A stretch of DNA of 64,000 bases from Neobacillus sp. OS1-2 (GCF_030915505.1 NZ_CP133265.1:1178001-1242000); one strand, 5' to 3'. Counted from the first letter of the stretch, positions 25,524 through 35,749 are shown. Notes: generated by a model not told the origin, from the letters alone. A program made the numbers and translations.

Positions 25524-27053
25524 CTATTTCTTCTTAACAAATGATAACTTTTCATTCTGTAACAATTCTGATAGTGTACTGGATTTACACAGTCTTAAAA
25601 CCGTGAAATACAGCAATGCTCCTAAAGGAATCACGATGGCTAGAAGTGTCCAATCATGACTATTTCCAAAATACTTGATTGTCTTTAATAGAAGCAAACC
25701 GGCAGACATGACTGCTGTAGCCGCAAGTATTTTTCCATATTCACTAGCAAGGTGCTTTAGATGAAAGCCCCCTGAAATCTTATTTAAGGTAGTAAAAGTC
25801 GAAATGGAATAAATCATTCCAACAATGGAAGCCGATAAAGCCAGTCCGGAAGGGCCAATCCATTTAGCAAAAATAAAATTAGAGATGATGTTCAATACAA
25901 TGGAAAACAAGCCAATCCGCATGAAATAGCTGCCCTCCCCTAATGTATAAAATCCCTTTGCCACCACTGCTTGGATACTATAAAACAATACAGACCCCAT
26001 ATAAAATAAGGCGTAGTGGCTTGTTAATGACGTCGTCAATTCAGTAAATGCACCCCGCTCGTAAACAATCCTAACAAGCGGTTCAATAAGAATCATCATC
26101 CCAGCTACTGAGGGAGCAATGAGCAAGAACATATTGGTAAGTCCTTTTTCGATCCCCCGATTAAATAATTGCTTATCCCCAGTTGAAATGGATTTAGCCA
26201 AAAAAGGATAAATAATGGTCGCAATCGTTACACCAAATAATGCTTGAGGAATCGTAACAAGTCTGAATGCATAATTCAGATTCGAGACCACTCCTTCCCC
26301 CATTCTTGAGGCATAGAGCATATTTACTGTTAAATTGATCTGCCCAACCGCAATCGTCACACCAACCGGCCAAAAGATTCGATAGAAGGCGTTTATTTCC
26401 TTCCATTCAGGTTTCTGGGACCAGTCAATCATTTTCTTAGGTGATAGGACAACTACTTTGAGTAAAAATGAAAATACTGTCCCGATAAAATAGCCAAATG
26501 GAACAGAATAAATACCCATGGAGCGATGAAATTGTAAGGCAAATACTAGCGTCGTTAATACGACAATCGTTTGTGAAAAGGTTGAAAAGGAAAACTTCCG
26601 TTGTGAGTCAAAATATCCTTCGTATACCGCATTTACTCCTACAAGAACAATAGAAATGAAATATAAAGCAATTGTCCAAACTGCAATACTAGAGCCATCT
26701 GCATATTTGCTAAATTCAGGATATAACCATCTCACTAAGAATGGCGAGGCAATCGTTCCCGCAATGGCAACAATAACTGCGAATACAAATGTACCTTTTA
26801 CTATATTCGTTAAATGGGAAAAACCCTTCCCTTGTTTCTCAAAAGAATAATAGCTGGGGAGAAAGGCATCCTTCATCCCCGTTAACATAAAAAGAATAAC
26901 GGCATTGGGGATAGTCATGGATGCAAAGTATGCATCCGCTTTATACGAATCCCCATATAAGGCAGATATCACTAAATCACGGAACATACTTGAAAATTTC
27001 AAAAGTACTGTAGATAAAAAAAACAAAATAACTGAAAAGCGTAATTTTGACAT
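25524..27053 (-). CDS. murJ: MurJ/MviN-family lipid-linked glycan flippase
   Basis: 509 aa with about 14 hydrophobic helices. The start MSKLRFSVILFFLSTVLLKFSS and the segment SALYGDSYKADAYFASMTIPN are typical of the MviN/MurJ family (MOP superfamily), which moves lipid II or other undecaprenyl-linked glycans across the membrane. AAAGGA lies 9 nt before ATG. It is the last gene of the polymer operon, 26 bp after the large GT-C-like gene. That context suggests it flips the precursor of this polymer rather than being the cell's main lipid II flippase; C. difficile's wall-polymer PSII locus also contains an MviN-like gene. The symbol is by family only. Confidence 0.88.
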   Translation of the reverse strand: MSKLRFSVILFFLSTVLLKFSSMFRDLVISALYGDSYKADAYFASMTIPNAVILFMLTGMKDAFLPSYYSFEKQGKGFSHLTNIVKGTFVFAVIVAIAGTIASPFLVRWLYPEFSKYADGSSIAVWTIALYFISIVLVGVNAVYEGYFDSQRKFSFSTFSQTIVVLTTLVFALQFHRSMGIYSVPFGYFIGTVFSFLLKVVVLSPKKMIDWSQKPEWKEINAFYRIFWPVGVTIAVGQINLTVNMLYASRMGEGVVSNLNYAFRLVTIPQALFGVTIATIIYPFLAKSISTGDKQLFNRGIEKGLTNMFLLIAPSVAGMMILIEPLVRIVYERGAFTELTTSLTSHYALFYMGSVLFYSIQAVVAKGFYTLGEGSYFMRIGLFSIVLNIISNFIFAKWIGPSGLALSASIVGMIYSISTFTTLNKISGGFHLKHLASEYGKILAATAVMSAGLLLLKTIKYFGNSHDWTLLAIVIPLGALLYFTVLRLCKSSTLSELLQNEKLSFVKKK

Positions 27054-27079
27054 TATAATTAATCCTTTATGATGAAAAA

Positions 27080-30000
27080 TTAATCCCCTTTAAGAATTTC
27101 TACCTTTTTAATTTCTATAGCTTGATGGGAAGTGATGGATGCATATTTCACTAAACTTAAATACCAATTATATTGACTGCTTACTCGGATTAAATAATCA
27201 TGATATTCTCCATCTGCTTTAATTTTAAATAAATAGCCGCTTGAATCAGTATGAGGATCTTCTCCATATTTCAATTCAGCTTCAAAATCATCACCAATCT
27301 GGCGAGATTTTAATTTTAAATGAACGTAATTTCCCTGTTTCCTGTCAAAAGATTTATTAATTTGAAATGTTTCAGTTTCATGAGATGTTTGCAGCCCCCT
27401 TTTGGATAGATCTACCTGAACAGGTGACAAATCCTTCGCATGCAAAGTATCCTTCTCACCCCACAAATAAGGAACCCAGCCCACATTCGTCATTTCATTA
27501 TAAGATTTAGTAATCTTTTTATATTGATTCGGCTTCTCTATCAATTTAATTGAATGGATAACAAACCTATCATTATCAGGCGGGTCAATACGCATATTCT
27601 TCAATAGACCTAAATAAGGAATTTCTACCTTTGTGGTTGCGTAAGATATTGGACCATTTATTTTAATGGTAGAACTATCTTCATCAGAATAAGTACCATT
27701 CAGAAGGTAGTAAATCTGAATAACCCCCACCTTTTTAGTGCTATACTTAATCTCTAGTTCATATTTGCTATCGTCTTTCAACTGATAATTTTCTAACCCC
27801 GTAATATCGAAAATTCCTTGAATCTGAGGATCATTATTTCCAGTATCAAATGTAGTCCCTTTATCCGTTTCCTTTATATTCTTAATATCGAAAGCTTCCC
27901 ATTCTTTTGAATTATTGTTGTCAGGCTGATAAAGAGAAAGTTCATTAATCTTTTGAGATAAATGCTTTATCTTGTTTTCAATTGTTGACTTTTTGTCTTT
28001 ACTAACCCATACATCAAACCCATTAAGAGTTACAAATGGTGTATACCGATTAAAAATATACTCTGAAACACGGTATGAGCGGATATGATTCGGGACACCA
28101 TCTATCCCTAGAAATCCCCGTTGAGCAGCAAATACGACGAATGGAACCGAATACGCTTGAATCTCTTTCAAAAATGAATTCTGTGAAATTTCATCAGAAA
28201 GAAAAGCAGGCGTTTGATTAATATACATTGGTGTTTCTCTATTGGTATGAACATATAAAAAAGGAGCGTTACTAAAATCAATAAAGGTTTCATGAGGTTC
28301 CATTGTTAAATCAAAAAGACCTTTTAGGGCCCCATAAGTACGAATTTTATATTCCTCTGGTTCAGGATATCGATTTACTTTTTTGTCTTCAGCTATATAA
28401 TCACTGAATGTAATAAAACGATCCATTGTTTTTCCTATTAATGATTGGTCCTCAATTTTCGTACCGTACATTGTGCCTAGAATTACAAATGAATAAGCAA
28501 TTCCAATGGCTGAAAACTTAATAAAATGATGAAAGGCTAACCCTTTGCTCTTAATCAAATATGGAAGATAGGCTAACGGAATTGCTGTAAAACCTAAAAT
28601 AAATAATGCAGTATTTTCTACTAGCGAATGTCTGACTAATCCACGCGGGAAATTAAACAAAGTAAATAATAATAAAAAGCTAATTGATGTAAACATAATA
28701 GGATGTATTTTTTCAACCCACTTTGTTCTTACAATTAAATAGCAAAAAAGCAATACTGATAGTGATGGAGTAATAATGTAAAATAAAGAATAATTTAATT
28801 TATGGTTATCACCCAATGTGCTAAATCCCCAAATTTGATTAGAAGAAACCACAGATAAAAGCTCTTTTGACCTAAATATGATGGGCACATCTTTACTGAT
28901 TGCGAGGAGGATAAAAGCAAGAACCAATAGTCCCCCTGTACACACTCCGGCTAAGATAGCCTCTTTAATATGCCACCTTTTTTTATATAAAGTAAAATAT
29001 AGAACTAAGGAAATGACAGCCGCTGGAATAGCGGAAGCCCCAATATCAAATCTCCAAAGAAAAGTAAAAAATAAGACAAAGAAAAATAGTAGATAATTGT
29101 TAAAACTTGGCTTCTTCATTAATTTATGCAAAGCAAATACCGCTATGATTCCCATAATATAATATTCCGGCAGCAACTGAGATGATAAAATTGTTAATGG
29201 AAAGAATCCAAGTGTAAGTAGTGCAAGCTCACTTGAAATTAATTTTCTTAGAAAAAAGTAGCCTATTAGAAAATATATTGTCTTATCAAATACTGTATTA
29301 TAAAGGAAGCTTTCCCAGCCTTGATAGCCATTAATTATTGAGTACAAGAATGGTGCAACTAACTCTGATAAAGCATGGGCGTTAAAAGTCTCTAAAATAG
29401 GGATTTTTCCATATTTAAAAAACTGGTCCACAGCAACTCCAGGATTACCTGATTCAAATAATTCAATCGGCGGCCCTATTGTTTTAGGCGGTTGAAACAA
29501 AATTGCTGTCAGCATGACCAATAGCATTGGGTAATAAAAGTTACTCAAGACTGACTTTAATGGAGCAATAGCTGCTTTTCGCTTACCAATTAAATAGATA
29601 ATACCTGCTCCTAAAATGGAAATGACAATTAAAATAAATAATATTTTGTGAGGTGAAAATATAAATACTTCATTTTGATTCAGGATTAGGTACATTTCAT
29701 TTGCTAAAGGTAAATAAAGAGGGCTAATAAAGATAGGGAAACTGCTAATACTGATTAATCCCATAGCCTGTTTTATATCCAATTTATTTTTCCTAACTAC
29801 CAATGAAAATACCACGAATATAAACAGAAAGTTAATAACAAATCCAAAAAAGTAATTTACAGACAAATTTCCAGTTTGATATTCAAAGAAACCCTTACCA
29901 AAGTATTCAGAATAAAACGTAATAACAAAGGGCTGCAGAAATAACCAGATTCCAAAATACTTTTCTGAAAGAAATTGTGAAATTCTAGTCCATTCGAATT

Positions 30001-30463
30001 TAGTGGCAAATAATTTCAAAATTAGGATGCAGAAAATGATAAGCTGTAAATATAAAATTAGATTTATCGTCGTTTTAGACTCGACACCAAACAATTTAAA
30101 TACAAAGGTAATAACTCCAAAAAGAGATAAAGTATGAAAAAAGTGTGTTTCAAAAATAAAAACAGAACCACTTGCACTGGCCCTCAACAATTTCTTTGAA
30201 GCCGTTCGAATCATAATTTGGAGGAAAAGACCAAATAGGAAACTTATCGTACCTATAACAACTACTTGATAAAATATCGATGTCCTAGAGGCAATATCGA
30301 TTCCAGCAATAGATGCTTCTGAAATTACTCTTCCATCAAAAGTATGAAGTAAAAACCTCCCCTTTGCTTTGAAAAGGGAGTCAGCCATTATCAAGGAAAG
30401 GAAAAGTGCTGTCATTAATTCCCCGATGCTCATACTCTTTTGCAATTTAAAATCCTTAAACAT
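27080..30463 (-). CDS. Large polytopic membrane protein, putative GT-C glycosyltransferase
   Basis: 1127 aa from ATG 30463, which has GGAGG 5 nt upstream; a TTG four codons earlier is inside that site. Roughly 16 hydrophobic helices fill residues 1-660. The remaining 460 residues are soluble and probably outside, with beta-rich segments (YELEIKYSTKKVGVIQIYYL, YDYLIRVSSQYNWYLSLV). The stretch KYGKIPILETFNAHALSEL in an outer loop and YVHTNRETPMYINQTPAFLS after the membrane part resemble bacterial GT-C enzymes that take sugar from polyprenyl-phosphate donors. It follows a GtrA-like gene and a GtrB-like transferase heads the operon, so it may be the third component of that system. Family not certain. 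Confidence 0.6.
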   Translation of the reverse strand: MFKDFKLQKSMSIGELMTALFLSLIMADSLFKAKGRFLLHTFDGRVISEASIAGIDIASRTSIFYQVVVIGTISFLFGLFLQIMIRTASKKLLRASASGSVFIFETHFFHTLSLFGVITFVFKLFGVESKTTINLILYLQLIIFCILILKLFATKFEWTRISQFLSEKYFGIWLFLQPFVITFYSEYFGKGFFEYQTGNLSVNYFFGFVINFLFIFVVFSLVVRKNKLDIKQAMGLISISSFPIFISPLYLPLANEMYLILNQNEVFIFSPHKILFILIVISILGAGIIYLIGKRKAAIAPLKSVLSNFYYPMLLVMLTAILFQPPKTIGPPIELFESGNPGVAVDQFFKYGKIPILETFNAHALSELVAPFLYSIINGYQGWESFLYNTVFDKTIYFLIGYFFLRKLISSELALLTLGFFPLTILSSQLLPEYYIMGIIAVFALHKLMKKPSFNNYLLFFFVLFFTFLWRFDIGASAIPAAVISLVLYFTLYKKRWHIKEAILAGVCTGGLLVLAFILLAISKDVPIIFRSKELLSVVSSNQIWGFSTLGDNHKLNYSLFYIITPSLSVLLFCYLIVRTKWVEKIHPIMFTSISFLLLFTLFNFPRGLVRHSLVENTALFILGFTAIPLAYLPYLIKSKGLAFHHFIKFSAIGIAYSFVILGTMYGTKIEDQSLIGKTMDRFITFSDYIAEDKKVNRYPEPEEYKIRTYGALKGLFDLTMEPHETFIDFSNAPFLYVHTNRETPMYINQTPAFLSDEISQNSFLKEIQAYSVPFVVFAAQRGFLGIDGVPNHIRSYRVSEYIFNRYTPFVTLNGFDVWVSKDKKSTIENKIKHLSQKINELSLYQPDNNNSKEWEAFDIKNIKETDKGTTFDTGNNDPQIQGIFDITGLENYQLKDDSKYELEIKYSTKKVGVIQIYYLLNGTYSDEDSSTIKINGPISYATTKVEIPYLGLLKNMRIDPPDNDRFVIHSIKLIEKPNQYKKITKSYNEMTNVGWVPYLWGEKDTLHAKDLSPVQVDLSKRGLQTSHETETFQINKSFDRKQGNYVHLKLKSRQIGDDFEAELKYGEDPHTDSSGYLFKIKADGEYHDYLIRVSSQYNWYLSLVKYASITSHQAIEIKKVEILKGD

Positions 30464-30532
30464 AGCAACCTCCAAAACTTTTTAACGAAATAAACAGATT
30501 CACACCTATTAATGAAGAAGGATATTAATCAG

Positions 30533-30949
30533 TTATATATTTTTTTCATGTTTAAAAACAATATTTTCATAAAGAAAATAATTGACGATATAATTTACAC
30601 CCAACGTAATTACCAGTGCAATTGAGAAATTTATGCCAACTATCTTATTTAATAAAAACATGTTCGCAACATAAATACCGTAAGATAGGATTACAACAAA
30701 CATATAACGAAGTGACATCTTGTTAAATACCTTTTTATCTTTTATTAAAAAAGTCAAATGCTTATTTAAAAAATAATGTAGGATTAAAGCAATAATATAG
30801 GCAGTGGTCAGACTAATATAATCACTTATATGAAAGTAATCACGAAACAAATATAAAAATCCAATTTGCACAATCGTTACAAAAGCTCCTACCAATCCAT
30901 AAATTAGAAATGACTTTTTAAAGAAATGGCGAATTAATTTGTGAATCAT
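30533..30949 (-). CDS. GtrA-like membrane protein
   Basis: 138 aa from ATG 30949 (GGAG 6 nt upstream); a GTG at 30961 is in frame but poorly served. Four transmembrane helices with the GtrA pattern: FLIYGLVGAFVTIVQIGFLYL, SLTTAYIIALILHYFLNKHLTF, ending in NYFLYENIVFKH. GtrA-type proteins are proposed to flip undecaprenyl-phosphate-sugars or help polysaccharide synthesis. The start overlaps the stop of the oxidoreductase gene (ATGA), so translation is coupled. Confidence 0.88.
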   Translation of the reverse strand: MIHKLIRHFFKKSFLIYGLVGAFVTIVQIGFLYLFRDYFHISDYISLTTAYIIALILHYFLNKHLTFLIKDKKVFNKMSLRYMFVVILSYGIYVANMFLLNKIVGINFSIALVITLGVNYIVNYFLYENIVFKHEKNI

Positions 30950-32091
30950 CTCCCGCTCCACCCTGCAAATTCCTTCTTAGTTAATATTGCACGATCTTCT
31001 TGAATACTTTCTAAAATATCGTATATATTATCAATTTTCCCACCCATGATATTATAAAAACCTTCAAAACCATAGTTTTTTCTATACAAGATTGGCCGAC
31101 CGTCATCCTCTTCATTCTGTAATAAAACTGTTTTAATTTCATAAATGGATTCTATATATTTAGCTTCTTTTATAGCAGGAATAAAACGCTGTGCATCTTT
31201 TAACATATATAAATAATTTGAATGAATTTTATGCTCACTCAAATAATTATGTCCATCCATAAAAGACTCTCGATCAATCCAACTAAAGTGTGGCGTATAA
31301 CGTACATGGCTAAGTGTGTGTAAATTTTTAGATGGATATGGCATCGTCGAAAAAAAAGGGCCATCCATTACAGTAATACCAACACCTTCTAATTCCTTAG
31401 GCATCTGAATTAATGCCATTTCAGTTAGTTCTTCTTTCATTGGAAGTAATGGAAGATTAGAATCCTTTAGTAACTTATTAATTTGTGAGTACGTGCAATT
31501 AAATACGAATTTTGCTTGGATTTGTTCACTCTCTTTCAATTCTATCTGGATGAGGTCAGTTGAATCATGCTTATTCACTCGAGTAACCTCGGAGTTATAA
31601 AAAACAGGAATCCCCGCATCTTCCAATCTTTGCTTCATAATTTTTTTCAAAACGACAGCGTCAAACGCAAATTCCTTTACTAAAAATACCTCTTCAACTA
31701 ATTCTTTATTAAATAATTTCTGGTACTTTTGTTCGGCTATCTCAATTGGTGCACCTATTCCCTGATACATCTCATTAAATTGAAAGGCATTCACTTTTGA
31801 TCCGTTAGCAATCACATACAACTTAGTAAAATCATTTACTATACAGCTTTTAAATTCCTCTATGAACCGGGGAAAATTGATAAATGAACGGTAGGCAGTA
31901 ATAATATTTCTTGGATAATGGTACCCATTATGTACCCTTGCTTGATTAATCAAAGAAGCTCGTTGCATTAAATCTGTTTCTTTTTCCAGAACTACAACTT
32001 TTGAAAAGTAATTTTTCATTTGTAAAGCCAATGAACACCCATAAAACCCTCCGCCTATTATCACAACGTCATATTCATTTTGGTTAGGCAT
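30946..32091 (-). CDS. FAD-dependent oxidoreductase (DAO family)
   Basis: 381 aa from ATG 32091, with GGGAG 8 nt upstream; an ATG at 32127 would add 12 unlikely residues. The dinucleotide-binding fold is seen at the N-terminus (DVVIIGGGFYGCSLALQM ... VVVLEKE) and the later substrate domain includes LTEMALIQMPKELEGVGITVMDG and GGKIDNIYDI. DAO-family enzymes oxidise amines or hydroxyl groups; here the substrate is probably a sugar or a lipid-linked intermediate because every neighbour is a polymer gene. It overlaps the preceding GT2 gene by 8 bp and the following GtrA gene by 4 bp. Confidence 0.82.
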   Translation of the reverse strand: MPNQNEYDVVIIGGGFYGCSLALQMKNYFSKVVVLEKETDLMQRASLINQARVHNGYHYPRNIITAYRSFINFPRFIEEFKSCIVNDFTKLYVIANGSKVNAFQFNEMYQGIGAPIEIAEQKYQKLFNKELVEEVFLVKEFAFDAVVLKKIMKQRLEDAGIPVFYNSEVTRVNKHDSTDLIQIELKESEQIQAKFVFNCTYSQINKLLKDSNLPLLPMKEELTEMALIQMPKELEGVGITVMDGPFFSTMPYPSKNLHTLSHVRYTPHFSWIDRESFMDGHNYLSEHKIHSNYLYMLKDAQRFIPAIKEAKYIESIYEIKTVLLQNEEDDGRPILYRKNYGFEGFYNIMGGKIDNIYDILESIQEDRAILTKKEFAGWSGR

Positions 32092-32908
32092 TTGAATGAC
32101 TCCCTTTTTTACCGTGAATCGTATCATTTTTAGGATTGTAATTTTTCAACATTAGCTTGGCCAGGATTTTCATCAAAGAAATATTACCTTTTATTCCACT
32201 TATTTTTGTTGGGACCTTTCCATCATCCGGATATTTTCTAATCACAGGAATTTCTTTGGTTTTTAAACCTAACTGTGAAGCCCTAACAGACAAATATGCT
32301 AAAATTTCATAGGTATCAAATATGTCACGAAATGGCTGTACACGTGGATCTAATAAATATTTACTGCTAAATGCCCTAAATCCATTTGTTGTATCAGTAA
32401 ATCTTTCCTTCGCAACCAAACTTATGATAGGAGCATGGATAATTTTAATAGCAAAATCACGTACTTTTGGTGTGTTAATTGCTTTTCCTCCAGGAACATA
32501 TCTAGAACCTTGTACAAAATCAAAACCCGCATCTAGCTCTTTTATAAAATTTGGAATAGCTTCCACACCATCTTTATTATTACCATCAACAGTAATGATT
32601 CCTTTATACCCCTGTTCAAGGGCGTATGCAAATCCCATTCGTAATTGCGCACTTAATTTTCCCTTGTCTTTTTTAACTAGAAGGGCTCTGACTCCAACAG
32701 ATTTTAAATATAAAAGATCTGTTGAACCATCTGAACTTCCACCATCAGCTAGAATTAGATCAATAACCCCTGTTAAAGTTTTCATTCGTAAAAGTTGCTG
32801 CTTTATTCTCTCACCTTCATTAATAACCGGAATAATCACACAGTACTTTGTTTCCCGCGGTTTTAGCTCATGACATTCGGCTTTTGGTACTTGCCAATAT
32901 TGTTCCAC
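32084..32908 (-). CDS. Family 2 glycosyltransferase
   Basis: 274 aa soluble protein. GT-A fold motifs: YCVIIPVINEGERI, LILADGGSSDGST, GIITVDGNNKDG (DxD-like) and GSRYVPGG. Such enzymes transfer sugar from a nucleotide donor, often to polyprenyl phosphate (DPM1/ArnC-like). The C-terminus is hydrophilic, so it has no obvious membrane anchor of its own. Second transferase of the operon. Substrate unknown. Confidence 0.88.
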   Translation of the reverse strand: MEQYWQVPKAECHELKPRETKYCVIIPVINEGERIKQQLLRMKTLTGVIDLILADGGSSDGSTDLLYLKSVGVRALLVKKDKGKLSAQLRMGFAYALEQGYKGIITVDGNNKDGVEAIPNFIKELDAGFDFVQGSRYVPGGKAINTPKVRDFAIKIIHAPIISLVAKERFTDTTNGFRAFSSKYLLDPRVQPFRDIFDTYEILAYLSVRASQLGLKTKEIPVIRKYPDDGKVPTKISGIKGNISLMKILAKLMLKNYNPKNDTIHGKKGSHSNA

Positions 32909-32934
32909 TAATATTCCTCCATTAATTCCTTACA

Positions 32935-33747
32935 TTATAAATAAATGTCCTGGACAATTTCCAAGCTTTTTCTAACGGTTATCAAGTCTGAATCATTTAA
33001 ACCCGGCTTCATTTCTATTGAAATATATCCCTCATAATGAATTTCTTTTAGTACTTTTGCAAAAAGCTTATGATTCACTTGACCTTGTTGAATCATATTT
33101 AAATGAGGCTCGCTAATATGAAAATGGGTAAGGTATTGGGCTGCTTTTTCAACTGAAGCTTCAATATTTTCTTTGCCAAGAGTCATTCCACCAGCATCTA
33201 AATGAAGACCAAATCCTGCATGATTCACTTCTTTTACTAGTTCAATACCTTCTTCAGTATTAGTTATAAAGTCACATCCATAGTCTTTAGGATTGGGTTC
33301 AATACAGAATACTGTATTGAACTGATTTGCTTTTTCACCTAAATGATGAAAGAAATCAATCGCAATATCCATCGCTTGCGTACGATTCATTCCACCAACA
33401 AGGCGATTCTTCGGTGATCCAAAAACAAAAGCCTTTGCGCCTAGCTCAAATCCTATTTCAATAATTTTACCTAGATATTCAATAGTTTCCATTCTTTTTT
33501 GTTTATCTGAAAATATAACCAAATCCGGCCTTCCAAATAAAAGAGATTGAAGCGCAGCAATTCTCACACCATTAGAATTCCAATATTCACGATATTGATT
33601 TACAGCCTTTTCAGTTGCTTGAAAAGGGTTTTCCCAAATTTTAGTTGGTGCAACTTCAATGGCTCTAACTGACAATTCATGGAGTATATCTTTAACTGCT
33701 TCATCCTCCTTGTATTTCCATGCTAAGTTGGAAATAGACAAGTTCAT
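32935..33747 (-). CDS. Sugar phosphate isomerase/epimerase-like TIM-barrel protein
   Basis: 270 aa. The pattern MNLSISNLAWKYKEDEAV, KAFVFGSPKNR, FCIEPNPKDYGCDFI, GFGLHLDAGGMTLGKENIE, HFHISEPHL and GYISIEMKPG is that of the xylose-isomerase-like/AP-endonuclease-2 TIM barrel, with metal ligands E (IEPN), D (HLDAGG), H (HISEP) and E (IEMK) all present. It probably isomerises a sugar or sugar acid for the polymer. The start overlaps the stop of the preceding gene by 4 bp. Confidence 0.82.
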   Translation of the reverse strand: MNLSISNLAWKYKEDEAVKDILHELSVRAIEVAPTKIWENPFQATEKAVNQYREYWNSNGVRIAALQSLLFGRPDLVIFSDKQKRMETIEYLGKIIEIGFELGAKAFVFGSPKNRLVGGMNRTQAMDIAIDFFHHLGEKANQFNTVFCIEPNPKDYGCDFITNTEEGIELVKEVNHAGFGLHLDAGGMTLGKENIEASVEKAAQYLTHFHISEPHLNMIQQGQVNHKLFAKVLKEIHYEGYISIEMKPGLNDSDLITVRKSLEIVQDIYL

Positions 33748-34523
33748 TGTTTTATCTCCTTTGATATTATTTCATTTTGAACAAATTTTCGAATATCATC
33801 TAAAACTTCTTCCTTACTAGCAATGTAATCTGTCTTTTGATTAAATAGGCTAGCGTGCTCCGTTCTCATATCATAAGAAACAGGACTATTACCAACTGTT
33901 TGGGTAAACTCTAGATTTAAAGCATATTTTGCTACTTCTTTAACGCTCATAGGTTCAGTTGCAAAATTAATTAAAGAGACATTGTTTTTCATAACAATAT
34001 CCAAATCACGGCTTAATCGGTCTAAGTTATAAAATTGAAAAATATTTTCACTGTTTATCATTTCAACGCAATTATTGTGGATAAAATCATAGATAATATT
34101 TTTCTTTAAACCCTGACCAAATAATCCAGGTAATCGGATAATCCTAACTTTAGGAAAATGCTGACGTACAAACCTTTCCAATAGGAGGCGATGTCTACCG
34201 TATGGTTCTAGGCTGTCAACATCTATTTTAGTACTCTCATAAACTTTAGTAGGTTTTTTATAAACGTCCACTGTTGATATTAAGACGAATTCTTTACATG
34301 TTACTTCTTCTAAATTGTTAATGAGAAACTGGATATTCGATAAGTCCTCATCCGGAAACTTATTTGCCTTCCATTTTACAGCAGGAGCACCGGCGCATAT
34401 TAAAAGTTCAAAACTTTCGCCTTTTATTTCACTTATATTTTTGGAATTGTATAATCGATCAAATTTCAGTTTGTTTAGAAGATTGCTTCCAACAAAACCC
34501 GTGTAACCAATTAATCCTCTCAT
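33744..34523 (-). CDS. NAD(P)-dependent sugar epimerase/dehydratase-like protein
   Basis: 259 aa, a short member of the extended SDR group. The N-terminal binding motif is GYTGFVGSNL (GxxGxxG); FVLISTVDVY and a following YGRHRLLLER provide the S/T-Y-xxx-(K/R)-type catalytic region, but with His-Arg in the place of the usual Lys (YxxxK becomes YGRHR). RLPGLFGQGLKKN is the typical nucleotide-sugar segment. Activity may be altered by the missing Lys. Middle gene of the polymer operon, overlapping the TIM-barrel gene by 4 bp. Confidence 0.75.
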   Translation of the reverse strand: MRGLIGYTGFVGSNLLNKLKFDRLYNSKNISEIKGESFELLICAGAPAVKWKANKFPDEDLSNIQFLINNLEEVTCKEFVLISTVDVYKKPTKVYESTKIDVDSLEPYGRHRLLLERFVRQHFPKVRIIRLPGLFGQGLKKNIIYDFIHNNCVEMINSENIFQFYNLDRLSRDLDIVMKNNVSLINFATEPMSVKEVAKYALNLEFTQTVGNSPVSYDMRTEHASLFNQKTDYIASKEEVLDDIRKFVQNEIISKEIKQ

Positions 34524-34540
34524 ATTGGTTAATCTCCCCC

Positions 34541-35515
34541 CTACACTATATTTTTCTTATCAATGTTTTTATATATAACAGAACTGTTTGTTTCCTCTGA
34601 AACATAATAAAGCGAACCCTTCTTAGTTTCTTTTAATACAGAAGAGACAAATACACTAATAATTGATAACAATAAAAACAGGAAAAAAAACATGGTCGTA
34701 TTTACAAGGGAGCTTGAAACCCATCCAGGTGCAACATCCTTTTTAAATATTGCAACGCCAAAAATATATACCATGTAAACAAGGTTTATAAAGCTAATAA
34801 AAAAACCAACTAGGGCAGACCATCTTAAAAGCTTATCCGAATTTGTAACAATTACCTCTAGCGCGAATCCTACTTTATTAACAAAATTGCGTTTATGTCC
34901 ATTGGTTGTTCTTTTAATTCTGTCATATTTAATTGATGTTTGTTTAAACCCGACTTCCAAATTTAAATATTTTAAGTATCTGCCACGATCACGAATTTGT
35001 ATTAAGGAATTTACCATTTTTCTACTAAAACAAACAAAATCAGAATAATTCGGATTAATATTATAGCCTGTTAACTTTTTACTAATGCTGTAGAACATTT
35101 TTGCTGAAAGCCCCTCAAATAAGGTATCATTGTCTCGATTGTTTCTTTCACCGATGACAAGATCGTATTCAGTCCCAGCTTTTTCTATCATATTTGGAAT
35201 AAGTGTTGGAGGATCAAAATTCATATCCATTAAAACAACATAATCACCAATAGAATTATCAAGTGCCGCTGTCCGGGCAATTTCTTCATCATATTCCTTT
35301 GAAAGAGCTACAAGTCTAATATTTTGGAATTTATTCTGCAGTTCTTTAATTTTCGTACTCGAACAATCACTTGATCCATTATCCACTAAAACCATTTCAT
35401 AATTTGAATAACGACTAGACAGAATTGCAGATGTCTCTTCAATATAAGATTCAATAATATCCTGACTGTTATTTACAATTGTAACGACTGAGACAATAAA
35501 ACCATCTTTCTTCAT
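34541..35515 (-). CDS. GtrB/DPM1-type family 2 glycosyltransferase with two membrane helices
   Basis: 324 aa from ATG 35515, with GGGGAGG 9 nt upstream; a TTG at 35533 overlaps that site. GT2 motifs: VSVVTIVNNSQDII, MVLVDNGSSDCSS, YVVLMDMNFDPP (acidic motif) and VIGERNNRDND. Two C-terminal helices (SALVGFFISFINLVYMVYIF and VNTTMFFFLFLLLSIISVF) are typical of GtrB-like enzymes that make undecaprenyl-phosphate-sugar. First gene of the leftward polymer operon, divergent from the nucleotidyltransferase block. With the GtrA-like and GT-C-like proteins it could form a three-component glycosylation system. Confidence 0.85.
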   Translation of the reverse strand: MKKDGFIVSVVTIVNNSQDIIESYIEETSAILSSRYSNYEMVLVDNGSSDCSSTKIKELQNKFQNIRLVALSKEYDEEIARTAALDNSIGDYVVLMDMNFDPPTLIPNMIEKAGTEYDLVIGERNNRDNDTLFEGLSAKMFYSISKKLTGYNINPNYSDFVCFSRKMVNSLIQIRDRGRYLKYLNLEVGFKQTSIKYDRIKRTTNGHKRNFVNKVGFALEVIVTNSDKLLRWSALVGFFISFINLVYMVYIFGVAIFKKDVAPGWVSSSLVNTTMFFFLFLLLSIISVFVSSVLKETKKGSLYYVSEETNSSVIYKNIDKKNIV

Positions 35516-35749
35516 TAGGATATCCCTCCCCAAACTTTTGTATAAAAATAAAAATGTGATTAACCATATTATTTAATGAAAACACCCAAATTAGTCAGGC
35601 TATGGATAATTCCCTTTCCATATATAATTTTCTAAAGCCGGAAGCTTTAAATTCTCTCCAGTAAAATTTCACCAAAACTCATTATAATTCAATATCCCTC
35701 TAAATTAAACAGGAATCGATTAATTGTTATCAATATTCCATAAAACATC

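Noticed and set aside
32322..32873. A 183-aa plus-strand frame inside the GT2 gene
   Set aside because: Antisense to a clear glycosyltransferase and without known domains; long only because of codon bias.
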